Source: Streptomyces melanogenes (GTDB lineage: Bacteria > Actinomycetota > Actinomycetes > Streptomycetales > Streptomycetaceae). From it: a stretch of DNA of 64,000 nt. Below, one piece after another: positions 8,298-16,250 of the stretch. The notes beneath the pieces were generated by a model. That model did no database searches and had not been told where the DNA came from. It was given only the letters and a program-made list of their open reading frames with translations. The translations under genes were made by a program, and so were the position numbers. The stretch spans positions 496,001 to 560,000 of the forward strand of contig NZ_BMTS01000001.1 of NCBI RefSeq assembly GCF_014649795.1, in the 5' to 3' direction. Position 1 is the first letter of the stretch, and each line of letters opens with the position of its first letter.

Positions 8298-10289
8298 TCA
8301 GAGGCGTACGGCGTACAGGGCGCTGTCGTCGCAGCCGAAGTACACCGTGTCCTGGGTGGCGGCCGGGGCGTGCACCGGCGCCGGGGCTAGGAAGCTCCAG
8401 AGCTCTTTGCCCGTCGCGGCGTTCAGCGCGTACAGCCTGCTGTCGTCGCTGCCCACGTACACCACGGAACCCGCCACGGCCGGGGTGTGCACGTCGCCGG
8501 CGGTCATGAACGTCCAGACGGTCTTCCCGGTGGCGGCCTCCAGCGCGTAAAGCGCCTTGCCGCCGCCCACGTACACCAGCCCCCGGGCGATCGCCGGGCT
8601 GGAGCCGACGGACGCGCCGTCGAACCGCCAGGCCTGCTTCCCGGTGCCCGCGTCCACCGCGTACAGGCCTCCGTCGGTGCTGCCGAAGTGGACCAGGCCG
8701 CTCGCCACGGCCGGGATGCCGGAAACGGCGCCTTTGGTGGTGAACGCCCACCGCTTCTCGCCGGTGGCCGCGTCCACCGCGTACAGATTGGTGTCGCTGC
8801 TGCCGACGTACACCGACTCGCCGGACACGGCGGGGGAGTGCGTGTCGTTTCCGGCCGTGAAGGCCCAACGCCGCTTGCCGGAGGCCGCGTCGACGGCGTA
8901 CAGCCGGTGGTCGGCGCTGCCGACGTAGGCGACGCCGCCGGTCACCACCGGCGTGTGGACGATGCCCTGGGTCGTGAACCGCCAACGGACCGCGCCCGAG
9001 AGCGCGTCGAAGGCGTACAGGACGCGGTCGTCGCCACCCAGATAGACGCTGCCGCCCAGCACGGCGGGCGCGGAGCCGATGGCCGCGCCGGTCGTGTACG
9101 CCCACCGACGCCGCCCGTCGGCCGTGTTGAGCGCGTACAGCGTGCCGTCGTTGCTCGCCGCGTACACCAGGTCGCCCGCCACCCTGGGGTACGACAGGAC
9201 CGTGCCGGTGGTCGCGAAGCGCCAGCGCTGCCCCCCTGCCCCGGGCGACCCGCCGCGCGTCAGCGCCCACCCGGCGGCCACCGCGCCACCGGCCGCGAGG
9301 GCGCCGACGGCGGTGTACAGCACCCGCCGACGGCCGACCGGCCGACCGAGGGCGTCCGGCGACGGGGTCGGGGGTACGGGGCCGGGCTGCGCGGTCGTCG
9401 ACGTCGGCGCGTCCGGGAGGGCCGGTGCCGTGTCCTCGCCGTGCCACGGTTCCGGCAGCCAGCCCGGGGCGAGCAGTTCCTCCGGCGACCGTCCGCCGGT
9501 CAGGGCGTGCATCAGCGCGGGCAGCTCCGGTCGGTCGGTCGGCTTCTTCGCCAGGCACCAGGCGATCAGGTCCCGCAACCCCGTGGGCACCGCCTGGAGA
9601 TCGGGCCGCTCGTTCACCACCCGGTACAGCAGCGCCGGTACCGACGCCTCCCCGAACGGGCTGGTGCCCGTCGCCGCGTAGGCCAGCACCGAACCGAGCG
9701 AGAACACGTCCGACGACGGCTCGATCCGGAAGCCCTGGATCTGCTCGGGCGACATATAGCCCGGGGAGCCGATCGTGGTGCCGGTCAGGGTCAGTCCGCT
9801 GTGCTCGCTCAGCCGGGAGATCCCGAAGTCGATGACGCGCGGCCCGTCCTGGGCGAGCAGCACGTTGGCGGGCTTGAGGTCCCGGTGGATCAGGGACGCG
9901 CCGTGGATCGCGGTGAGCGCCTCCACCAGCGCCGCCCCGAGCGCCCTGACGGACCGCTCGGGGAAGGGGCCGCTCTTCTGCACCGCCCGCTGGAGGGAGG
10001 GGCCCGGGATGTACGCCGTCGCCAGCCACGGCCGGGGCCCCTCGGGGTCGGCGTCGACCACCCCGGCCGTGAAGAAGCCGCTCACGGCCCGGGAGGCGAT
10101 CACCTCCCGGGCGAACCGCTGCCGGAAGGCCGGGTCCTGGACGTACTCCGGCCGGATGACCTTGATCGCGACCTTGCGGCCGCTGGGGGAGTACCCGAGG
10201 TAGACCCGGCCCATGCCGCCGCTGCCCAGCTGGGCGACCAGCCGGTACGGCCCCACGGTGGCCGGGTCGTCAGGCCCCAACGGCTCCAA
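8298..10289 (-). CDS. Serine/threonine protein kinase with extracellular PQQ beta-propeller
   Basis: 663 residues. The N-terminal Hanks-type kinase has the glycine loop GSGGMG (22-27), Lys43 in VAIK, the catalytic HRDLKPAN (Asp137), DFG and SPGYMSPEQ. A Pro-rich linker and one membrane helix (LYTAVGALAAGGAVAAGWAL) follow. The outer domain is a PQQ-type beta-propeller with eight LYA[VLF]-x repeats, each preceded by VY.GS.D. The design is a membrane receptor kinase: the propeller senses something outside the cell and the kinase signals inside. The ligand and kinase targets are not deducible. It is a stand-alone gene with its own terminator; the small ABM-like gene lies 61 nt upstream on the same strand. 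Confidence 0.95.
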   Translation of the reverse strand: MEPLGPDDPATVGPYRLVAQLGSGGMGRVYLGYSPSGRKVAIKVIRPEYVQDPAFRQRFAREVIASRAVSGFFTAGVVDADPEGPRPWLATAYIPGPSLQRAVQKSGPFPERSVRALGAALVEALTAIHGASLIHRDLKPANVLLAQDGPRVIDFGISRLSEHSGLTLTGTTIGSPGYMSPEQIQGFRIEPSSDVFSLGSVLAYAATGTSPFGEASVPALLYRVVNERPDLQAVPTGLRDLIAWCLAKKPTDRPELPALMHALTGGRSPEELLAPGWLPEPWHGEDTAPALPDAPTSTTAQPGPVPPTPSPDALGRPVGRRRVLYTAVGALAAGGAVAAGWALTRGGSPGAGGQRWRFATTGTVLSYPRVAGDLVYAASNDGTLYALNTADGRRRWAYTTGAAIGSAPAVLGGSVYLGGDDRVLYAFDALSGAVRWRFTTQGIVHTPVVTGGVAYVGSADHRLYAVDAASGKRRWAFTAGNDTHSPAVSGESVYVGSSDTNLYAVDAATGEKRWAFTTKGAVSGIPAVASGLVHFGSTDGGLYAVDAGTGKQAWRFDGASVGSSPAIARGLVYVGGGKALYALEAATGKTVWTFMTAGDVHTPAVAGSVVYVGSDDSRLYALNAATGKELWSFLAPAPVHAPAATQDTVYFGCDDSALYAVRL

Positions 10290-10350
10290 GGCGCCCCCCG
10301 GGTCGCATCCTGGACGTCACCACGTCGCTAGCCGGAAAGCGTAGCGCCGC

Positions 10351-10650
10351 TCAGGCCGCGCCGCTCACCCCCGGAGCGATGAACCGCCGGTGCAGCGGCA
10401 GCAGTTGGGTGTCCGGCTGGCCGACGATCCCGGCCTTCTCGACGGCGGGCGCGAGCCGTTCGCCGAAGAACCGCTCGAAGTCCTCCTGGGAGTCCCAGAC
10501 GTCGGTGACGTGCAGTGCTCCGGAGTCGAACCACGCCACGTGCACACAGCCGCCGTCCGGCGCCTGCTCCTCCCAGCCCACGGCGTCACGCACCGCGTCG
10601 TACTGCTCGGGGGTGACCCCGTCCCAGGTCAGCGAAAGGACAACGGCCAT
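10351..10650 (-). CDS. Small ABM-like (antibiotic biosynthesis monooxygenase fold) protein
   Basis: 99 residues. Phrases such as VLSLTWDGVTPEQYDAVRDAVGWEE, HVAWFDSGALHVTDVWDSQEDFERFFGERL and PAVEKAGI match the dimeric alpha+beta-barrel (ABM/DUF1330-like) fold seen in small haem-degrading enzymes and monooxygenases. No catalytic residue set can be assigned, so the function is open. The ATG at 10650 follows a GGAGAGG-like ribosome-binding site. It is divergent from the metalloprotease gene across a 288-nt intergenic region and upstream of the kinase gene on the same strand. Confidence 0.8.
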   Translation of the reverse strand: MAVVLSLTWDGVTPEQYDAVRDAVGWEEQAPDGGCVHVAWFDSGALHVTDVWDSQEDFERFFGERLAPAVEKAGIVGQPDTQLLPLHRRFIAPGVSGAA

Positions 10651-10938
10651 CGACTGCTCCTCTCCCGGTCTTGCCCGCTCGTGCGTCGGGCGGGCCAATT
10701 CTCGCCGCGGGCGTCCCCTTTGAGACACCGCTCCCGAGGGCGTGCGGCAGCGTACGGGAGCACATTCGGGGACCGTCGCGCCCCCGGATCCGGCGCGGCC
10801 GGTGTCACCCGGACGGGTGCCTCTCCGGCGCGCGCACCGGCACGGGCGCCACCCGTCCAGCGGCTGTCGGCGCGCCGGGGCGTCCGCCGGGCGCGAGCCT
10901 GGGGCTGTCGCCCCTCGCCACCGTCCCAGGAGGACGCC

Positions 10939-12867
10939 GTGCCCCGTCCCCGACGTCTGTTCCACGGTGTGCTCGCAGTCGCCGTCCTCACCCCGGCCCT
11001 GCCCGCCGCGACGGCCGCCGCCGAAGGGCCCACGGCCCCGGCGCCCGGGGCGGCGGCGCGGACGACCAGCGTGGCGTGGGCCGAGGGAGCCTTCCGGGGC
11101 GTCTGCGGCACCCGTCAGGGCGGCGCGCCCGACCGTCGCGTCTTCCGGTTCTTCGACGACGCCCGGATGGAGGCGGTCGCCTCGCACGTCACCCGGGACC
11201 GCCAGGGCACCGTGCTGTGGACCGGGCACCTCGCGGGCCGCCCCGACCGGCCCGTCAGCCTCGCGATCGACGGGGCGTGCGGCAACGGCGTGCCCAGGGT
11301 GGCCGGAGAGGTCCACCTGGGCAGCAAGCGCTATGTGATCGACGCCGACCGGCCGGGCACCTCCACGGTGCGCGAGCTGTCCTTCGCCCGGACGACACCG
11401 CTGCACAACGACGTCGTACGGGTCGAGCCCCCGCAGGGCCCCCGCACACCCAGGCCCGTATGGAACGAGCGGCAAGCGCGGCCGCGAGCCGCGATCACGG
11501 CACCCGTCATCGACCTGCTCATCGGCTACACCCCGCACACCGTCCGGGAGACCAAGGGCGGGGTGGAGGCGCTCGACCTCAAGGTGAAGGCCGCCGTCGC
11601 CGGGACCAACGCCGCCTACTCCGACAGCACCGTCACCGCCCGGCTCAACCTGCTCGGCACCTTCACCACCAAGGAGTGGACGGGCGACGACGGCGACACC
11701 GACGGCATCACCAGCGCGCTGTCGGACACCAAGAGCGTGCGCTACTCCAGCGCGTTCGCCACCGACGCGCGCCGCCAGCGCGACGAGAAGGGCGCGGACC
11801 TGCTGCACGTGCTCACCCAGTTCACCCCCGAACCCGGCACCCTCTACACCGCCGGCACGGCCAACACCCCCTCGCTGCCCCGGATCATCCCCGGCGCCGC
11901 CCCCGCGGCGAGCAGCGACGGCGCGGCCTTCGGGGCCCAGCAGATCGACACCCTCGGCACCTACCACCTGGCTCACGAGATCGGGCACAACTTCGGCCTC
12001 AACCACGACTACCGCACCGATCCCATCGACCGCGACGCCGACGACTACCGGGACGGCAACCTCAACCTGTACTACCCCGACAACCACGGCTATCTGCCCG
12101 CCGACCGCACCTGGACGGACATCATGGGGTACACCATGGCGTGCGCCGACGAGGACAAGTGCGAGACGAAGCTGTGGTTCTCCAACCCCCACCAGAAGTA
12201 CCTGGACGGGTCCCGGGAGGTGCCCCGGGGCGTGGCGCTGGGCCAGCCCAATCCGGCCGACTGCGTCCGCGTCATGAACCTCACCGGGCCCGTGCTCGCC
12301 AACTACCGCACACCGCCCGCCACTCCGGCCCCGACCGCCCGGTACGCGCTCACCGCCGCCCCGGACAGCCCTGAGCGCGGCAGCGTCACGCCCGCCGCGA
12401 CCGGCCTCTTCGACAAGGGCGACCAGGTCACCCTGACCGCCGCGCCCAAGGCGGGCTACAAGATCGACTACTGGGCGGTGGACGGCAAGCTCCAGTCCAC
12501 CCGGGCGAGCGAGCTCACCGTCACGATGGACGACAACCACTTCGTGACGGCGAAGTTCATCAAGACGACGGCGACCGCCACCCAGCTCCCGGCGACGATC
12601 ACCAAGGTGTCCCCGGCCAGCGGCCCGAAGGCGGGCGGCTTCACCGTCACGCTCACCGGCACCGGCCTCGCCAGCACCACCAACGTCTACGTCGGTTCGC
12701 GCACCGCGACCGGATTCAGCGGCAGGCCCGCGAGCGCCGTGAAGGTGGTCGACGACTCGACCGTCACCTTCACCATGCCCACCTGGGCCAGCGCCGCGAC
12801 CGTGCAGATCGCGACCGTGGCGAACGGCGTGCTGACCGCGTCCGCCGACTTCACCTACACCGGCTGA
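10939..12867 (+). CDS. Secreted reprolysin/metzincin-like zinc metalloprotease with C-terminal IPT/TIG domain
   Basis: 642 residues from GTG 10939, with AGGAGG 5 nt upstream. A signal peptide (LFHGVLAVAVLTPALPAATAAA) leads to a propeptide-like region, then an M12-type catalytic domain. The zinc site HEIGHNFGLNH spans residues 346-356, and the Met-turn IMGYTMA has Met396, so this is a complete metzincin. The C-terminus contains a bacterial-repeat segment (GSVTPAATGLFDKGDQVTLTAAPKAGY) and an IPT/TIG domain (ITKVSPASGPKAGGFTVTLTG), probably for substrate or surface binding. It should degrade extracellular protein. A SOD-like secreted protein follows after 12 nt and is probably cotranscribed. Confidence 0.92.
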   Translation: MPRPRRLFHGVLAVAVLTPALPAATAAAEGPTAPAPGAAARTTSVAWAEGAFRGVCGTRQGGAPDRRVFRFFDDARMEAVASHVTRDRQGTVLWTGHLAGRPDRPVSLAIDGACGNGVPRVAGEVHLGSKRYVIDADRPGTSTVRELSFARTTPLHNDVVRVEPPQGPRTPRPVWNERQARPRAAITAPVIDLLIGYTPHTVRETKGGVEALDLKVKAAVAGTNAAYSDSTVTARLNLLGTFTTKEWTGDDGDTDGITSALSDTKSVRYSSAFATDARRQRDEKGADLLHVLTQFTPEPGTLYTAGTANTPSLPRIIPGAAPAASSDGAAFGAQQIDTLGTYHLAHEIGHNFGLNHDYRTDPIDRDADDYRDGNLNLYYPDNHGYLPADRTWTDIMGYTMACADEDKCETKLWFSNPHQKYLDGSREVPRGVALGQPNPADCVRVMNLTGPVLANYRTPPATPAPTARYALTAAPDSPERGSVTPAATGLFDKGDQVTLTAAPKAGYKIDYWAVDGKLQSTRASELTVTMDDNHFVTAKFIKTTATATQLPATITKVSPASGPKAGGFTVTLTGTGLASTTNVYVGSRTATGFSGRPASAVKVVDDSTVTFTMPTWASAATVQIATVANGVLTASADFTYTG

Positions 12868-12879
12868 TTGGACCCCCTC

Positions 12880-13467
12880 ATGCACCTCCGGCACACGTTG
12901 GGCGCCGCCTCGGCGGCGGCCGCGCTCTCCCTCTCGTTCGCCGCCCAGCCCGCCGCGGCCGCCTGCGACGTGGCGGTACGGGTGGACGCCCGCTTCGCAC
13001 CGCCCAAGGGCTCGGCGCCGTACAAGGCGGTGACGTATGCCCCGGCCGGGATGCCGGTGGGCGCCCGGGCGGCCGTCGTCGAGTCGCTTCCGCACGAGGG
13101 AGGCACCCGTTTCACACTGCGGCTGAGCGGTGCGCGTCCCGACCACACCTACGGCGTACACGTGCACCGGATGCCGTGCGGCGCGCACCCCGAGGACTCG
13201 GGCCCGCACTACCAGGACCGGCCCGACCCCCACCAGCCGTCCACCGACCCCGCGTACGCCAACCCCCGCAACGAGGTCTGGCTCGACCTGACCACCGACC
13301 ACCGGGGCGACGGGCACTCCGCCACGCGGGTCGCCTGGCGGTTCCGGCCGGGCGAGGCGCGTTCGCTGGTCTTCCACGAGCAGGCCACGGCCACCGACCC
13401 CGGGCACGCGGGCACCGCGGGCGCGCGGCTGGCATGCGTCGGTGTGCCCTTCGAGCCCGCGGGTTGA
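12880..13467 (+). CDS. Secreted Cu/Zn superoxide dismutase-like protein
   Basis: 195 residues with a Sec signal peptide (GAASAAAALSLSFAAQPAAAA). Segments align with Cu/Zn SOD: YGVHVHRMPCG for the GFHxH copper-ligand strand, GPHYQD for the bridging-His turn, SLVFHEQAT for the SIVVHE ligand strand, and GARLACVGV for the C-terminal RLACG block. The loop that normally carries zinc ligands and the Asp is rewritten (DRPDPHQPSTDPAYANPRNEVWLDL), so dismutase activity is uncertain. It may be a copper-binding relative. The ATG lies 12 nt after the metalloprotease stop, suggesting an operon. A TTG at 12868 is a less likely start. Confidence 0.75.
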   Translation: MHLRHTLGAASAAAALSLSFAAQPAAAACDVAVRVDARFAPPKGSAPYKAVTYAPAGMPVGARAAVVESLPHEGGTRFTLRLSGARPDHTYGVHVHRMPCGAHPEDSGPHYQDRPDPHQPSTDPAYANPRNEVWLDLTTDHRGDGHSATRVAWRFRPGEARSLVFHEQATATDPGHAGTAGARLACVGVPFEPAG

Positions 13468-13511
13468 GGCGGCCACCGGCGCGGTGACGCGGCCCGGCCC
13501 GTCGTCGCCGC

Positions 13512-13524
13512 TAGCCTCGGCCCA
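13512..13524 (+). promoter_or_regulatory. -10 element of a probable leaderless gene
   Basis: TAGCCT at 13512-13517 lies 6 nt before the ATG at 13524 and no ribosome-binding site is present. Transcription would start at or next to the start codon, a common actinomycete leaderless arrangement. Confidence 0.5.
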
Positions 13525-13802
13525 TGACTGACACCTTTGAGCACAACCCCCGGGTGTGGACGGCGGCGCGCCTGCGCGAAGCCCTCCAGGGGCTGCCGGA
13601 CGAGACCCCCATCCACGTCGGTGTCGCGGACGGGCCGGGCGACTTCGACGGGTACACCGAGTACGCGCTGGTCAACCTGGAGCCGGTCGAGAAGGACACC
13701 GCACCGGCCGGGCCCGCCGGGTCGCCCGCCGTGCACGCGGACGTGGAGTACACGCTCTTCGCGGACTTCAAGGCGGGCCAGTACCACTACGACCTGGACT
13801 GA
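13524..13802 (+). CDS. Conserved small hypothetical protein (DUF6225-like)
   Basis: 92 residues: an N-terminal VWTAARLREALQGLPDETPIHVGVADGPGDFDGYTEYALVN segment reminiscent of small Streptomyces proteins annotated DUF6225, a short acidic/Ala-Pro linker, then EYTLFADFKAGQYHYDLD. It has no signal peptide, membrane helix or catalytic motif, so it should be cytoplasmic. The family assignment is from memory of the pattern and is tentative; the function is unknown. The gene is probably leaderless (TAGCCT just upstream) and converges on the YciO gene with a 7-nt gap. Confidence 0.75.
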   Translation: MTDTFEHNPRVWTAARLREALQGLPDETPIHVGVADGPGDFDGYTEYALVNLEPVEKDTAPAGPAGSPAVHADVEYTLFADFKAGQYHYDLD

Positions 13803-13809
13803 CCCCGCG

Positions 13810-14430
13810 CTACTCGAAGCGCGAGGTGTCGCCCGCCCCACGGCGGACGATCTCGGCCTCACCGCCGGAGAAGTCGATGACGGTGGTCGGCTCGGTGCCG
13901 CAGTCGCCCGAGTCGATCACGGCGTCCACCACATGGTCGAGGCGCTCCTTGATCTCCCACCCCTGCGTCAGCGGCTCGTCCTCGTCGGGCAGCAGCAGGG
14001 TGCTGGAGAGCAGCGGTTCGCCCAGGTCGGCCAGCAGGGCCTGGGTGACGGTGTGGTCGGGGATGCGCACCCCGACCGTCTTCTTCTTGGGGTGCAGCAG
14101 CTGGCGCGGCACCTCCCTGGTGGCGGGGAGGATGAAGGTGTAACTGCCCGGCGTCGCCGACTTGATGGCGCGGAACACGTCGTTGTCGATCTGCACGAAC
14201 TGGCCGAGCTGCGCGAAGTTTTCGCACACCAGGGTGAAGTGGTGCCGGTCGTCGAGCTGCCGGATCGCCCGGATCCGGTCGATGCCGTCACGGTTGCCGA
14301 GCTGGCACCCCAGGGCGTAGCAGGAGTCCGTCGGGTACGCCACGAGCGCGCCGGAGCGGATGCTGTCGGTCACGCTGCTGATGGTGCGCCGCTGCGGATT
14401 GTCGGGGTGCACGTCGAAGTACTTCGCCAT
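13810..14430 (-). CDS. Sua5/YciO/YrdC family protein (threonylcarbamoyl-AMP synthase-like)
   Basis: 206 residues, the length of the YciO branch. YrdC-fold signatures include SVTDSIRSGALVAYPTDSCYALGCQLGNRDGIDRIRAIRQLDD, FTLVCENFAQLGQF, PGSYTFILPATREVPRQL and KKTVGVRIPDHTV. Family members bind RNA and nucleotide; TsaC/Sua5 makes threonylcarbamoyl-AMP for the t6A tRNA modification, whereas the role of YciO is less settled. The sequence is closer to YciO, so an essential t6A role should not be assumed. It is divergent from the HAD gene over 77 nt. Confidence 0.88.
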   Translation of the reverse strand: MAKYFDVHPDNPQRRTISSVTDSIRSGALVAYPTDSCYALGCQLGNRDGIDRIRAIRQLDDRHHFTLVCENFAQLGQFVQIDNDVFRAIKSATPGSYTFILPATREVPRQLLHPKKKTVGVRIPDHTVTQALLADLGEPLLSSTLLLPDEDEPLTQGWEIKERLDHVVDAVIDSGDCGTEPTTVIDFSGGEAEIVRRGAGDTSRFE

Positions 14431-14507
14431 CCGCCGAGTCTACGGGCCGCGCGGCGCCGGTGCCCGGGGCGCCCGTTCACTCGTCGGGGTGGTGCGATGA
14501 TCCCGGT

Positions 14508-15173
14508 GTGACCAGCACTCTTATGGATACCGCCGGTGCCACCGCGCGGGGCACGCACGTCCTGTTCGACGTCGACGGCACGTTGATCGACGCCGTCGAC
14601 AACCAGCGCCGGGTGTGGCGGACCTGGGCGGAGCGTTACGGTCTTGACCCGGACGAGGTGTACCGGGTGGCGCTGCGGACCCGGCCCCTGGAGACCTTCG
14701 CGAGCGTGGCCCCGGACCGCGATCCGCGGGAGTGCCTGGCCGCGCTGCACGAGCTGGAGGACGAGGACGTCCGCTCCGGGGTGTACGGCGCCTTCGCGGG
14801 GGCGGCGGAGCTGCTGTCCGCCCTGCCGCCGGGTTCCTGGGGGCTGGTGACGTCGAACTACGAGCACCGGGTGCGCGGGCGGTTCGCCCGGACCGGGCTG
14901 CCGGTGCCGGAGGTCCTGGTGGACGCCGCCTCCGTGACGGAGGGCAAGCCGTCGCCGGTGCCCTATCTGCTGGCGGCCGAGCGGTTCGGCGCCCTGCCGC
15001 AGGACTGCCTGGTGGTCGAGGACGCGCCGTCCGGGGTGCTGGCCGGACGACGCGCGGGCATGACGGTGTGGGGAGTGAACGCGCCCGCCCCGGTGGACGG
15101 GGTGCACCGCCACTTCGCGAGCCTCGAGGAGGCGGCGCCGGAGATCCTGGCGTTCGTGACCGCGGCAGGGTGA
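14508..15173 (+). CDS. HAD superfamily hydrolase (phosphoglycolate phosphatase-like)
   Basis: 221 residues from GTG 14508; ATG 14523 is an alternative. No ribosome-binding site is seen, and a GATGAT element 8 nt upstream would suit leaderless transcription. HAD motif I is FDVDGTLID, with nucleophile and acid Asp; motif II is LVTSNYE; motif III/IV is GKPSPVPYLLAAERFG then LVVEDAPSGVLAGRRAGM. The cap domain is of the small helical C1 type. It should hydrolyse a small phosphorylated metabolite, perhaps a sugar phosphate or phosphoglycolate. It converges on the arginase-family gene. Confidence 0.88.
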   Translation: MTSTLMDTAGATARGTHVLFDVDGTLIDAVDNQRRVWRTWAERYGLDPDEVYRVALRTRPLETFASVAPDRDPRECLAALHELEDEDVRSGVYGAFAGAAELLSALPPGSWGLVTSNYEHRVRGRFARTGLPVPEVLVDAASVTEGKPSPVPYLLAAERFGALPQDCLVVEDAPSGVLAGRRAGMTVWGVNAPAPVDGVHRHFASLEEAAPEILAFVTAAG

Positions 15174-15190
15174 AGCGGGCGCGCCGCTCC

Positions 15191-16090
15191 TCAGGACCGG
15201 GGAGCGAGCGCGTCCACCACCAGGTCCGCGAGCAGGCGCCCCGCCGTGCCGTCCGGGTCGAGATCGGGGTCGTAGATCGTGAGGTTGAAGCCCACACAGC
15301 GCTCCGACCGCACCAGGGCGCCCAGGAGCAGGGCGAGTTCGTCGGGCAGCAGTCCGCCGGGGTCGGGGCTGTCGACGGCGGGCATCACGGTCGGGTCCAG
15401 GACATCGGCGTCCAGATGGACCCAGAACCCGTCGAGCGCCGCCGTCTCCAGGGACTGGCGGACCGAGGCGCCGATCTCCGCCGGGCCCCACTGCCTGATC
15501 TCGCCGACCGTCGCCGTGGGGATCTTCAGCTCGGCGAACTCCGCCTGGTCCTCGTCGCCGTCCCGCATCCCCAGGATCCGGACGTCCTCGTCGCGTATGT
15601 ACGGACGCAGCCCTTCCAGATCGGTCAGGTCGTTCTGGCCGCGCCCGGTGGCCAGGGCCAGCTCCTCGCCGCCGGCCGCGCCGATCCGGTCGGAGTTGCC
15701 CGGGTGGCGGAAGTCCGCGGAGCCGTCGATCACCACGATCCCGTACCGGCCGGCGCGGCGCAGCGCCAGCGAGGCGCCGAGCTGGATCGAGCAGTCACCG
15801 CCGAGCACGACGGGGAAGTCGCCGGCCCGGACGTGCTGTTCGACGCGGTCGGCGAGCTTGCGGGTGTACGAGGCGATGGCGGCCGCGTTGAAGACGCCGT
15901 CACCCTCCTGCCAGTCGCCGCGGTCGTAGCGCGGCGGCACCACCACCCCGCCCTCGTGCGCCCCGAGCCGCCGGACGATGCCGAACTCCCGCATCGCACC
16001 GGCGAGTTTGTAGCAGCCGGGGACCGTGCCCGGGGCGGGCGGGCGCAGGCCGAGGTTGGACGGGGCATCGATGACCACGAGACGTCGCAT
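15191..16090 (-). CDS. Arginase/agmatinase family protein with altered metal ligands
   Basis: 299 residues from ATG 16090, with GAGG 9 nt upstream; the ATG at 16099 would sit on that site. The ureohydrolase fold is clear: VVLGGDCSI (97-102), VIDGSADF (121-127) and LDADVLDP (226-233). In arginase and agmatinase the two Mn-binding His residues lie in GGDHS and DAHxD. Here the first is Cys100 and the second is Ser124, while Asp122, Asp126, Asp227 and Asp229 remain. GGDC occurs in some arginase-like subfamilies, but loss of the second His is notable. It may act on another guanidine or amidine, or be weakly active. It is divergent from an aldo/keto reductase. Confidence 0.85.
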   Translation of the reverse strand: MRRLVVIDAPSNLGLRPPAPGTVPGCYKLAGAMREFGIVRRLGAHEGGVVVPPRYDRGDWQEGDGVFNAAAIASYTRKLADRVEQHVRAGDFPVVLGGDCSIQLGASLALRRAGRYGIVVIDGSADFRHPGNSDRIGAAGGEELALATGRGQNDLTDLEGLRPYIRDEDVRILGMRDGDEDQAEFAELKIPTATVGEIRQWGPAEIGASVRQSLETAALDGFWVHLDADVLDPTVMPAVDSPDPGGLLPDELALLLGALVRSERCVGFNLTIYDPDLDPDGTAGRLLADLVVDALAPRS

Positions 16091-16155
16091 GCGCGACATC
16101 CTCGCCCGGGGCGGCCTCCTCCTCAACCGTGATTCGCGCGTGCGGACGGCGGGGC

Positions 16156-16186
16156 TTGACCTCGTGTGCGCTCCAACGTGCAGACT
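16156..16186 (+). promoter_or_regulatory. Candidate MerR-type promoter (19-bp spacer) for the aldo/keto reductase
   Basis: TTGACC (16156-16161) and CAGACT (16181-16186) are separated by 19 bp, the overlong spacer used by MerR-family-activated promoters. The spacer has an imperfect dyad. No merR gene is adjacent, so the assignment is speculative. Confidence 0.3.
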
Positions 16187-16250
16187 CCCGTCCCGACGGC
16201 GGCGCGGAAGGTCACCGGCGTCACACACATCACAGCGGGAGGGGACCGGA

